64,000 bases of DNA from Chthonobacter albigriseus. Lineage in GTDB: Bacteria > Pseudomonadota > Alphaproteobacteria > Rhizobiales > Pleomorphomonadaceae. The position numbers were made by a program, and so were the translations under genes. The first letter of the stretch is position 1, and the number at the start of each line of letters is the position of its first letter. The stretch is from contig NZ_JACDIT010000001.1 in assembly GCF_013839445.1 (NCBI RefSeq), positions 1,281,935 to 1,345,934 of the forward strand, given 5' to 3'. Shown piece by piece: positions 1-10,186 of this stretch. The notes under the pieces were generated by a model. The model saw nothing but the letters and a program-made list of their open reading frames with translations. It searched no databases and was not told where the DNA came from.

Positions 1-62
1 GATGCCGATGGGCGGGCTCCGTATGGGCGGTGCCTGCATGATGGGGGAGTTCTGGCGTATCC

Positions 63-2051
63 ATGAACGCGGTCTGGCACGACCATGCCTCAGCGGATGT
101 CGATCTGGGTGACGAGCCGCCGCTGATGACAGCGGACCATGGCTCCGGCCCGCCAAGTCGCCGTCGCGTATCCATTCGCTGGTTGGCGGGGACCGTCCTC
201 GCGGCAATGGCATCCACATCCCTGATGGGTGGCGCGCTCGTCGTCGCCTTCAATGGCCAGCAATCGATGGCCATGCCCGTAGCCGGCCCCGACGGCTCCG
301 GCGAACTGATCACCGCGTCGCTCGACGACACGGAAATTCCCCGCGGCGACCTGATCCAGCCGGAAACCGGCCCTGCGCCGAGCCGGCAGGTTCTGCGCGT
401 CTCCACCATCATGCGCGATGGCGAGCGCGATCTTGTGCGCGTCCGCCCCTTCGCACGCGTGTCGGCGCCGCTCGTCTCCAGCGCCGCCGACGTGGTCGAC
501 CGGATCCCGGATTTCGACCCGCTCCGGATCTTTGCCGACGCGAACGTGGAATCCACCGACGGCATGCGCGATACGCTCTACGGCGCCGACGTCGATGGTC
601 AGATGACGATGCGCGTCACCGAGTTTCCGGTCGACGACCGCTCGATGGCCGCCGAATCCCCGTCCGACGTCGCCACCATCGAGGCCTCGGTCCGCGAGGC
701 AGCGCAGTTTCTCGACGGAACCAACGTCCAGGTCGCCGCCTTGCCGCTCGTCGACCCCACCCGCTTCGACTTCGGCTTCTCCCCCCAGGGCAGTTTTGAG
801 CAATACGGCGTCCGTATCATCCCGGAGAACGTCTCCTTCGTGCGCGGGTCCGACGAGAACGCCGGCGAGGCCGCGAGCGCCTATTCGGAGGAGAAGGTCG
901 TCACCATCGGCGACGGCGACAACCTGCCGAGCGTCCTCACCTCCAACGAGGCGACCGACGAGGAAGCTGGCGAAATCGCCATCCGCTTCCGCCGCGACTT
1001 CAGCGTCTCCAGTGTTGAGACCGGCGACAAGCTGCGCATCGTGCTCGCCCCCGCGGGCGACGAGTCCGGCCGGTTCCGACCTGTCCGGGTGTCGCTCTAC
1101 CGCGAGGCCAACCACATCGGCACGGTCGCCCTGTCGGACCATGACGGCTATGTGGCGGCGGAAGAGCCGCGCATCGAAAACGACGATCTCTTCAGCGCCT
1201 CGGGCGAGATCGAGGCCAACGATGCCCCGCGTCCCCGCCTCTACGAGAGCCTCTACCAGACCGCGCTCGCCAACCGCATGTCGCCCCAGCTGATCGACGA
1301 GTTGGTCCGGATCTACTCCTTCGACCTGGACTTCAACACGCGCGTCGCGCCGGGTGATTCGATCGAGGTGGTCTATTCGCTGGACGAGGACGAGAGCGAG
1401 AGCGCCGACGTCACCGAGATCGTCTATACCTCGGTCACCGTGGCCGGGAAGACCCGGCGCTACTACCGCTACCGCGCGCCCGACGACGGTTCAGTCGACT
1501 ACTACGACGAGCAGGGCAACAGCGCCAAGAAGTTCCTGCTGCGGAAGCCCATGTCGGGCGGCACCTTCCGCTCCGGATACGGTGCCCGCACCCACCCGCT
1601 GCTCGGCTACGTGAAGATGCACACGGGTGTCGATTGGGCCGCCCCGCCGGGCACGCCGATCATGGCCGCCGGCGACGGCGTGGTGGTCTACGCCGACTGG
1701 AAATCCGGCTACGGCAACTTCATCAAGCTCCGCCACAACAACGGCTACGAGACCGCCTACGCCCACCAGACGCGCTTTGCGTCCGGCATCCGCGAAGGTG
1801 CCCGGGTCCGCCAGGGCCAGGTGATCGGCTATGTCGGCTCCACCGGCCTCTCCACCGGGCCGCATCTCCACTACGAGGTGCAGGTGAACGGCAACTTCGT
1901 CGACCCCATGCGCATCAAGCTGCCCAAGGGCCGCGCGCTGGACGGAGACGTACTGGCCACCTTCGAATCGGAGCGCGAGCGCATCGACACGCTGCTCGGC
2001 GTCGGCGCCCCGGCCAAGCTGGCCGACGCCGGTACGGCGAGCGGAGGCTGA
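63..2051 (+). CDS. M23 family metallopeptidase, membrane-anchored
   Basis: Probable periplasmic peptidoglycan endopeptidase of the MepM/LytM type. About 38 cytoplasmic residues are followed by one transmembrane segment (about 40-63) and a long periplasmic region. The peptidase domain is at the C-terminus. Predicted zinc ligands are His520 and Asp524 (HTGVD) and His603 in the HLHYE motif at 601-605, so it looks catalytically intact. The stretch just before the catalytic domain (YQTALANRMS, then RVAPGD) resembles the middle domain of MepM-type proteins. At 662 residues it is long for the family because of an acidic, variable linker. A G-rich GGGGGAG stretch lies about 13 bases before the ATG, so the start is likely but not certain. 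It converges on the YitT gene. Confidence 0.88.
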   Translation: MNAVWHDHASADVDLGDEPPLMTADHGSGPPSRRRVSIRWLAGTVLAAMASTSLMGGALVVAFNGQQSMAMPVAGPDGSGELITASLDDTEIPRGDLIQPETGPAPSRQVLRVSTIMRDGERDLVRVRPFARVSAPLVSSAADVVDRIPDFDPLRIFADANVESTDGMRDTLYGADVDGQMTMRVTEFPVDDRSMAAESPSDVATIEASVREAAQFLDGTNVQVAALPLVDPTRFDFGFSPQGSFEQYGVRIIPENVSFVRGSDENAGEAASAYSEEKVVTIGDGDNLPSVLTSNEATDEEAGEIAIRFRRDFSVSSVETGDKLRIVLAPAGDESGRFRPVRVSLYREANHIGTVALSDHDGYVAAEEPRIENDDLFSASGEIEANDAPRPRLYESLYQTALANRMSPQLIDELVRIYSFDLDFNTRVAPGDSIEVVYSLDEDESESADVTEIVYTSVTVAGKTRRYYRYRAPDDGSVDYYDEQGNSAKKFLLRKPMSGGTFRSGYGARTHPLLGYVKMHTGVDWAAPPGTPIMAAGDGVVVYADWKSGYGNFIKLRHNNGYETAYAHQTRFASGIREGARVRQGQVIGYVGSTGLSTGPHLHYEVQVNGNFVDPMRIKLPKGRALDGDVLATFESERERIDTLLGVGAPAKLADAGTASGG

Positions 2052-2076
2052 TCCTGGAGGCCGGGCCCGGTCCGGC

Positions 2077-2691
2077 TCAGACGCCCATGTACCGACCTGG
2101 CTTGTGATAGAGCGCCAGCACCAGGTTGAGCGCCACGGCGCCGACCACTGAATAGGCAACTTGTGCCGGCGGCAGTACGAAGATCGCGGCCGTGGCGACC
2201 AGAGAGTCCGCCGCCATTTGCACCTTGCCGGCCCGCCAACCGAAACGCTCCTGGCACCAGACCGCCATCACGCCGAAGCCCCCGAGCCCGGTCCGGTGCC
2301 GGATCAGCGCCAGCAGGCCCATGCCGACCAGCAGGCCGCCCAGCACGGCCGCAAGCATCGGCTCCACATGTCCGATGGCGATCATCGAGGGAAGCAGCAG
2401 GCTCTCAGCCGAGAGAAGCGCGGTCGCAACGATCGATTTCAGCAGATAAGCCCGCCCGAACGCCAGGAAGGCGAACACGAAGAACGGTACGTTGACGATG
2501 AAGAACACCAGGCCGAAGGCCAGTCCGGTCGACGTCGAGATCAGGAACGCGATGCCGGCGGTGCCGCCCGTCCCCAGGCCCGCCGCCTTGAGCAGCAGCA
2601 ACCCGAGCGCAACGAACAGCGTGCCCGTCAGAAGCGCGACGGCATCTTCCAGGCGGGTATGCGCAAGCGACGGAGACGTGACCATGCTCAT
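2077..2691 (-). CDS. YitT family membrane protein
   Basis: Integral membrane protein of the YitT/DUF161 type, 204 residues, with about five hydrophobic segments and the glycine-rich GLGTGGTAGIAF stretch near the first helix. The family has no settled biochemical role; transport has been suggested. The frame opens further upstream only through a TTG codon. The ATG at 2691, eight bases after AAGAGG, is preferred; a second in-frame ATG lies at 2685. It stands alone between the M23 peptidase and clpB. The 223 bases between its start and the clpB terminator hairpin hold no gene I can see. Confidence 0.8.
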   Translation of the reverse strand: MSMVTSPSLAHTRLEDAVALLTGTLFVALGLLLLKAAGLGTGGTAGIAFLISTSTGLAFGLVFFIVNVPFFVFAFLAFGRAYLLKSIVATALLSAESLLLPSMIAIGHVEPMLAAVLGGLLVGMGLLALIRHRTGLGGFGVMAVWCQERFGWRAGKVQMAADSLVATAAIFVLPPAQVAYSVVGAVALNLVLALYHKPGRYMGV

Positions 2692-2914
2692 GGCCGGGCC
2701 TCTTACTGGAGAGCGGGACTGCAATTTAGGTCAGTATGACTGACCATTGCCTCGCCGGCAAGACGCTGCACTGCACGAAGATAAGGCAGGCGGAGGTCGG
2801 GTGAGCTGTCGTCAACTGAGCGATCGGATTGCGCCGGAGGTCTTCGGCAGGCCGATGAAGGCACCGCGCAGCGTCCAGCATGCCCCATGTCGAGACGGGC
2901 GTGCAACTTGAACG

Positions 2915-2945
2915 CCCGCCCGCGTCAGGATCTCACGCGGGCGGG
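2915..2945 (-). terminator. hairpin downstream of clpB
   Basis: An 11-bp perfect stem (CCCGCCCGCGT against ACGCGGGCGGG) with a 9-base loop lies about 35 bases past the clpB stop. The T-run after it on the minus strand is weak, so it is a possible terminator or 3-prime stabilising structure. Confidence 0.5.
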
Positions 2946-2978
2946 GCTATCGGTTCAAAAACGCTGGCACGGCTCCGG

Positions 2979-5582
<2,604 letters not shown>

Positions 5583-5678
5583 CAGTCGATCCCTCCGTGA
5601 GCCCGCCCTTCCGCCCGAAGCGCGCGAAGAGCGTCCCAGTCTCGCGGGCGCTCCTCGTCGAAGCCGTCCGCGCACCGA

Positions 5679-5707
5679 ATATGGTGTGACAGATCCGTCA
5701 CAGGAAG
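5679..5707 (-). promoter_or_regulatory. predicted RpoH-type promoter of clpB with internal palindrome
   Basis: On the minus strand, CTTCCT (5707-5702) is followed after exactly 17 bases by CCATAT (5684-5679). This resembles the alphaproteobacterial sigma-32 pattern (CTTG-type -35, CCATNT-type -10). An 18-bp perfect palindrome, TGTGAC-N6-GTCACA (5685-5702), fills the spacer and touches the -35 element. The predicted transcript start is near 5672, giving a leader of about 90 bases. The heat-shock assignment is inferred; the palindrome is directly visible. Confidence 0.55.
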
Positions 5708-5755
5708 GGGGTCCGGGCGAATCCGGACTAGGATCGGCGGGCGTGCCGATCGACC

Positions 5756-6118
5756 TCAGTCGACCCGCGTCCAGGTCTGCGATTTGCAGAAGATCTTGAG
5801 GGCGCACCCCTTCAGTTTCAGGGTGCCGTCGCCATTCAAGGTCGCCCGGCCGGAATAGGTCCGCTCGTCCTCCGGATTGAACAGAGAGCCGGCGTAGACG
5901 CCGTCACCGGCGTCCCGAAGATCGCTGCTCAGCACCTTTCCGGCGTGAAGGCCGGTCGTCACCTTGATGCACATCGCACCGCCGTCGCACGCGTAGAACG
6001 CAGCGTTCTCCCCGGACTCCGTCTTCCAGAGGCCTTCGATCGGGGCAGCAGCCCCCGCCACGGGCGGCAGCAGAAACATACCCGCGACCGTCGCGGCAAA
6101 CAGCAACCTCATCATCAT
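5756..6118 (-). CDS. DUF2147 domain-containing secreted protein
   Basis: Small exported protein of 120 residues with an N-terminal signal peptide (about residues 1-23, cleavage near AGAAA). The family hallmarks are clear: GLWKTE near the mature N-terminus, [10 protein letters not shown] in the middle, and a C-terminal [17 protein letters not shown]. Two cysteines near the end (GCALKIFC) could form a disulfide. Its function is unknown; the fold is expected to be lipocalin-like. The first of three consecutive ATG codons has the best-spaced ribosome site (AAGGAG). It follows the SCP2-domain gene by 29 bases on the same strand and precedes clpB. Confidence 0.85.
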   Translation of the reverse strand: MMMRLLFAATVAGMFLLPPVAGAAAPIEGLWKTESGENAAFYACDGGAMCIKVTTGLHAGKVLSSDLRDAGDGVYAGSLFNPEDERTYSGRATLNGDGTLKLKGCALKIFCKSQTWTRVD

Positions 6119-6147
6119 GACGCGCTCCTTCCGACCTGTCGCCAGGC

Positions 6148-6444
6148 TCAGACCACCTGCGACAGCCGCATGGCGACGCTCATGTCACCCTCGACCTGGA
6201 GCTTACCCATCATGAATGCGCTCGTCGGGTCGAGGCTGCCGTTCAGCATCGAGGCAAGATCCTCCAGCGAAAGCGCGATCGTGCATTCTGCCGGCTGATC
6301 CTCGTTGGTGACCCGGTTCGGAACCGAGTTCGCGTCCACCAGGATCACGCCATCCGACCCCAGATCGAACTTGAGCGTTGCGGCAAGCCCGCTGTTGTCG
6401 CCGATCTTCTGGCGCACCGTCTCCGTCACGTCCGAAAGCGTCAT
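6148..6444 (-). CDS. SCP2 sterol-binding domain protein
   Basis: A 98-residue single-domain protein of the SCP2 lipid-carrier fold, probably cytoplasmic and binding a hydrophobic ligand. Recognisable features are the N-terminal helix, GVILVDANSVPNRV, AECTIALSLEDLASMLNG and the C-terminal AFMMGKLQVEGDMSVAMRL. The frame extends two codons further to a TTG, but the ATG at 6444 has AGGAGG at ideal distance and is preferred. Free-standing SCP2 proteins like this are common in alphaproteobacteria; the ligand is unknown. It is probably co-transcribed with the DUF2147 gene. Confidence 0.85.
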   Translation of the reverse strand: MTLSDVTETVRQKIGDNSGLAATLKFDLGSDGVILVDANSVPNRVTNEDQPAECTIALSLEDLASMLNGSLDPTSAFMMGKLQVEGDMSVAMRLSQVV

Positions 6445-6546
6445 ACCCAACCTCCTGAGCGGGGCCCAAGCCAGCGTCTAACCTGCATCTTACGTAAACG
6501 TCATGACAGAACGGTTTGCAACGGGGAAATGAAGCCGATAACAGAA

Positions 6547-6569
6547 AACCCCGCCACATGGGCGGGGTT
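6547..6569 (-). terminator. intrinsic terminator after the DUF4167 gene
   Basis: A 9-bp perfect stem (AACCCCGCC against GGCGGGGTT) has a 5-base loop. Read on the minus strand it runs directly into TTTTCTGTT. It lies 49 bases beyond the stop codon of the DUF4167 gene. Confidence 0.8.
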
Positions 6570-6617
6570 CCGTTCCGTAAATCTACACTCACCGACGGTG
6601 GCGACGCTGTCCGTGGA

Positions 6618-7649
6618 TCAATCGCTCACGGTTTCATCAGCCGGCGAATCCGCCCCTGCTTCATCGCCGCCTTCACCGCGACGGGTCCGCGGACGGGTCG
6701 TCCGCCGACGCCGGGCCGGACGTTCGCCACCCGCATCGCCCACCGCGTCCGGGGTCACCGGCGCGGTCGCCACGGCTGCCATCGGCACGACCGGCTCCAC
6801 CACCGGCATCGGTGCAGGGCTTGCCGTCGGAACAGCCGCAATCACGGCTTCCGGGAACTTCACATCCGGCTGCGGAGCGTCCAGCGGCATGGGAGCCGAA
6901 CCGGTCGGGCCGCGATCGCGCGGCTCATAGCGGTTCTCGCCCCGGTCGCGATTTTCGCCCTGGGGACGTCGGTCGAACTGCGGGCGGTCGAAGCGCTGGC
7001 GCCGGTCGTTGCGGTCGCGGTTGCCACGATCCTGACGGTCGCGGTTGTCGTGCGGGCGTTCGCCGCGGTTGTCGTGCTGAGGCCGGTCGCCGCCCTGCTG
7101 CCGTTCGCCGCCCTGCTGGCGGTCGCCGCGGTCGTGCCGCTCACCGCGGTCATAGCGTTCGCCGCGCTGCTCCGGGTTGCGATCGTAGCGTTCCTGGCGT
7201 TCGCCGCCTTGCTGGCCGCCGCCCTGCTGCCCGCCCCCGGGTTGCCCGTCGCCGCCGGCATAGGAACCGCCGCCGTAGGGCTGGTTGCCGTTCCCGTTCG
7301 CAGTTCGGATCTCGATCTGCCGCGGCTCGTAGCGGTCCGCGAACGGCGACTCGATGTCGTCGTCGTCGTCGGGTGCTTCCTGGCCGAATTCGCGCGGAAG
7401 CAGTGCCTGCTGCGCCGTGGCGATGATCCGGTAGTAGTGCTCGGCATGCTGGAGATAGTTCTCCGCCATCACCCGGTCACCGGATGACGCAGCATCACGC
7501 GCGAGCTGCGTATACTTCTCCGCGACATGCAGGGCCGTACCGCGGATCTTCACGTCCGGACCGTTCGACTCGTAGCTCCGGGTCAACGGGTTCGGGCCCT
7601 TGCGGTTGCGCCCGCGCATCCGTTTGTTGTTCTGTTGACCTTGCCTCAT
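6618..7649 (-). CDS. DUF4167 domain-containing protein
   Basis: A 343-residue protein. The first 75 or so residues form the conserved DUF4167 domain (starts MRQGQQNNKRMRGRNRKG; later ALHVAEKYTQLARDA and AENYLQHAEHYYRII). The rest is low complexity: a long middle segment of Arg, Asp, Gly, Gln and Asn repeats (GERYDRGERHDRGDR-like), then a Pro/Ala/Val-rich part and a basic RRRRTTRPRTRRGEGG tail. The composition suggests a disordered, possibly RNA-binding protein. The function is not established. The family is found mainly in Hyphomicrobiales, usually beside prmC-prfA as here. The start is supported by conservation of the first residues. Confidence 0.9.
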   Translation of the reverse strand: MRQGQQNNKRMRGRNRKGPNPLTRSYESNGPDVKIRGTALHVAEKYTQLARDAASSGDRVMAENYLQHAEHYYRIIATAQQALLPREFGQEAPDDDDDIESPFADRYEPRQIEIRTANGNGNQPYGGGSYAGGDGQPGGGQQGGGQQGGERQERYDRNPEQRGERYDRGERHDRGDRQQGGERQQGGDRPQHDNRGERPHDNRDRQDRGNRDRNDRRQRFDRPQFDRRPQGENRDRGENRYEPRDRGPTGSAPMPLDAPQPDVKFPEAVIAAVPTASPAPMPVVEPVVPMAAVATAPVTPDAVGDAGGERPARRRRTTRPRTRRGEGGDEAGADSPADETVSD

Positions 7650-8181
7650 ATGTCCGCTGTCTCTTTGTCTTGAGCGGTAGAACGGCCTTGGCCGTCAGGT
7701 GCGATGGGTGCCGGCGAACCGGCGAAATGCGCTTGAGCGTCCTGAACCGATCGCGGTCCGCGGCGCTTCCAAGTCGACGAGGGTTTGGAGGCTGCTCCGT
7801 TCAGCTTGCACGCCCTGTCCGGCATCACTCGCCGGATCCGCTGCAAAGCCGGATGCTTTCCGTTGCGCCATCCTTCACGACGTTCCGTAAAGAGAACGAG
7901 TCATTGAGAAAACAGTCCCTGACAGGGTACGACGTGTCTCACGGCTCAGACCGATCGAGCCTCGGCTCTCGCGCCACGTCCCATTCCGTTCATCCGGAAG
8001 TGTCCGATCCACCCCCCAGTGGGAGCTTCAGTTCAAGGCCGATTCGATCGATGAGTCGGCGTGATTGTCGTGAAGCCCTTCGCTCGGCTCTTCGAGCGTA
8101 TCCGCTTCGCCCCGAATTTCCAAGCAATTTTTCAAAGTTGCCTGGAACACGCGGCAGATCGGGAGCAGGCGGACGGGCTGT
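7650..8181. other. 532-bp intergenic region, no gene recognised
   Basis: Lies between the DUF4167 start and the prmC stop. Open frames here are overlapping, without good ribosome sites and without recognisable composition. It must hold the DUF4167 promoter and leader. Length alone leaves room for a small RNA, but I see no hairpin plus T-run to support one. Confidence 0.5.
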
Positions 8182-9114
8182 CTACTGGCGTTTACGGTCC
8201 GCTTCGTCAGGGACGACCATCGAACCGTCGGGTTGCCGGCCAGCGACGACTCGGTCGAGGCCTGACAGATCGGCGTGCACGGCGACATCGACAAGCCCGG
8301 CTTCGATGAAGAGCGAGCGAACCGCATTTCCCTGATCGAAACCGATTTCCACCGCAAAGGTTCCGCCCGGGCGGAGCACCCGGCCGATATCGGCGATCAA
8401 GGCGCAATAGGCCCGGAGGCCGTCCGCCCCTCCGTCGAGGGCGATGCGCGGGTCGAACGCCCGCACCTCGGTGGAGAGCTCCTCGATGACGGCGGACGCG
8501 ATGTAGGGCGGGTTTGAGACCACGAGCCCCAAGGTCTCGTCCACCGGCGCCAGGTAGCTCCCCTCCCGGAATTCCAACCGCTGCCCCACGCCGAGCCGCT
8601 CGGCGTTGTCGTGCGCAACGGCGAGGGCACCTGTGCTCACGTCAGTCGCTATGCCCTTCGCCCCGGGCAACGCCGCCGCCAGCGCGATGGCGATCGCCCC
8701 GCTCCCGGTGCCGATATCCGCAAAGAGGAGCCCGACGCCGTCCGGCTCGGCGCCCGGTACCAACCCCTGCCGAACGCGGCTGATGGCAAGGTCGACCAGC
8801 GTCTCCGTATCCGGACGCGGCTCCAGCGTGTCCGGCCCGAGCACAAAGGTAAGCCCGTGGAACTCGCGCCGGCCCAGGATCCGTCCGACCGGCTCGCCGG
8901 CGATCCGCCGCGCCACCAGCGCCGCGATCCGGTCCTGCGCGTCGGTGCCGACCGGATCAAGCCCGCGCGCGATCAGTCCCGCCGCGTCGAGTGCCAGTAC
9001 CTCTCCCGCCAGCATCCGCGCATCGACAGCCGCGGTCGCCACGCCCGCTTCCGCCAACAGCTTGCGAGCGGACCGGACAACGGCCTCGACGGTCGCCACG
9101 TCAGACGTCCGCAT
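8182..9114 (-). CDS. prmC: peptide chain release factor N5-glutamine methyltransferase PrmC
   Basis: Methylates the glutamine of the GGQ motif of release factors 1 and 2, using S-adenosylmethionine. The 310-residue protein has a helical N-terminal substrate domain, the SAM-binding [16 protein letters not shown] loop and the catalytic NPPY motif (Asn201-Tyr204). The ATG at 9114 is chosen over one six codons upstream. It overlaps the end of prfA by 14 bases, so enzyme and substrate gene are translationally coupled. Confidence 0.96.
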   Translation of the reverse strand: MRTSDVATVEAVVRSARKLLAEAGVATAAVDARMLAGEVLALDAAGLIARGLDPVGTDAQDRIAALVARRIAGEPVGRILGRREFHGLTFVLGPDTLEPRPDTETLVDLAISRVRQGLVPGAEPDGVGLLFADIGTGSGAIAIALAAALPGAKGIATDVSTGALAVAHDNAERLGVGQRLEFREGSYLAPVDETLGLVVSNPPYIASAVIEELSTEVRAFDPRIALDGGADGLRAYCALIADIGRVLRPGGTFAVEIGFDQGNAVRSLFIEAGLVDVAVHADLSGLDRVVAGRQPDGSMVVPDEADRKRQ

Positions 9115-10174
9115 CGGCCAGCAGTTGGGCACGATGTTCCGCCAGGAGCGCGTCGACGAGTTCGTCGAGATCGCCTTCCATCACCTGCGGCAGCTTGTAG
9201 AGCGTGAGGTTGATGCGATGGTCGGTAACCCGCGCCTGCCCGAAATTGTAGGTGCGGATCCGCTCCGACCGGTCACCGGATCCCACCTGGCCTTTGCGCT
9301 GCGCCGCGCGCTCGGTGTCGACCCGAGCGCGTTCAGCCTCGAAGAGACGCGCCCGGAGGAGCTTCATCGCCTTCGCGCGGTTCTTGTGCTGCGAGCGCTC
9401 GTCCTGCACAGCCACCACGACCCCGGTGGGCACGTGGGTGATGCGGATCGCGCTGTCGGTGGTGTTCACGTGCTGTCCGCCGGAGCCCGAGGCGCGGAAG
9501 GTGTCCACCCTGAGGTCGCCCTCGTCGATAGCGATGTCGACGTCCTCCGCTTCCGGCAGCACCGCCACCGTGGCCGCCGAGGTGTGGATGCGGCCGCTCG
9601 ATTCCGTCGCCGGCACCCGCTGGACCCGGTGCACCCCGGATTCGAACTTCAGCCGCTCGTAGACGCCCTGCCCCTCGACCGCCGCGATGATCTCCCGGTA
9701 GCCGCCCATCTCGCCGTCGGAGGCGGAGATCACATCCACCTTCCAGCCGCGAGTGTCGGCGTAGCGCTGGTACATCCGGAACAGATCGCCTGCGAAGAGC
9801 GCCGCCTCGTCGCCACCGGTACCGGCCCGCACTTCCAGGATGGCGCCGAGATCGTCGGCCCTGTCCCGCGGCAGCAGCGCGAGGCGGACTTCCTGGCCCA
9901 ACTGCTCCAGCGTATCGATCACATGCGGCCGTTCCGCCTCCGCGAGGGCCCGCATGTCAGTGTCGGTGGCATCGTCCTCGATGAGATGGTCGAGATCCGC
10001 CAGTTCACGCTCGGCGGCGCGCAGACTGCGGATCTTGGCGACCAGCGGCTCCAGTTCCGCATAGTCCCGCGACAGCTTCACATAGGTGTCCGCGTCCGGA
10101 TGGCCTGCCATCCGGGCTTCGATGATCGCAAAGCGATCGAGCACGCCTTCGAGTTTGGTGTCCAAAGCGGTCAT
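9101..10174 (-). CDS. prfA: peptide chain release factor 1
   Basis: Recognises UAA and UAG stop codons and triggers peptide release. The 357-residue length is typical. The GGQ catalytic motif is at residues 232-234 within GSGGQHVN, and the stop-codon-reading PAT tripeptide is present in [10 protein letters not shown]. It follows ptsP by 12 bases and overlaps prmC, forming a ptsP-prfA-prmC transcription unit that is common in the Hyphomicrobiales. Confidence 0.98.
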   Translation of the reverse strand: MTALDTKLEGVLDRFAIIEARMAGHPDADTYVKLSRDYAELEPLVAKIRSLRAAERELADLDHLIEDDATDTDMRALAEAERPHVIDTLEQLGQEVRLALLPRDRADDLGAILEVRAGTGGDEAALFAGDLFRMYQRYADTRGWKVDVISASDGEMGGYREIIAAVEGQGVYERLKFESGVHRVQRVPATESSGRIHTSAATVAVLPEAEDVDIAIDEGDLRVDTFRASGSGGQHVNTTDSAIRITHVPTGVVVAVQDERSQHKNRAKAMKLLRARLFEAERARVDTERAAQRKGQVGSGDRSERIRTYNFGQARVTDHRINLTLYKLPQVMEGDLDELVDALLAEHRAQLLADADV

Positions 10175-10186
10175 GGGCTGATGAAT

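Noticed and set aside
5685-5702. CRP/FNR-type site in the clpB promoter
   Set aside because: The half-sites TGTGA and TCACA are separated by eight bases where the CRP consensus has six. It is kept only as a palindrome of unknown binder.
6960-7290. Tandem repeats in the DUF4167 gene as a possible CRISPR or DNA repeat array
   Set aside because: The repeats are irregular, in frame, and encode Arg/Gly/Asp-rich protein; there is no spacer structure.
7484-8335. 283-codon plus-strand frame across the gap between DUF4167 and prmC
   Set aside because: It overlaps both neighbours and encodes Ser/Arg/Pro-rich sequence without domain character.
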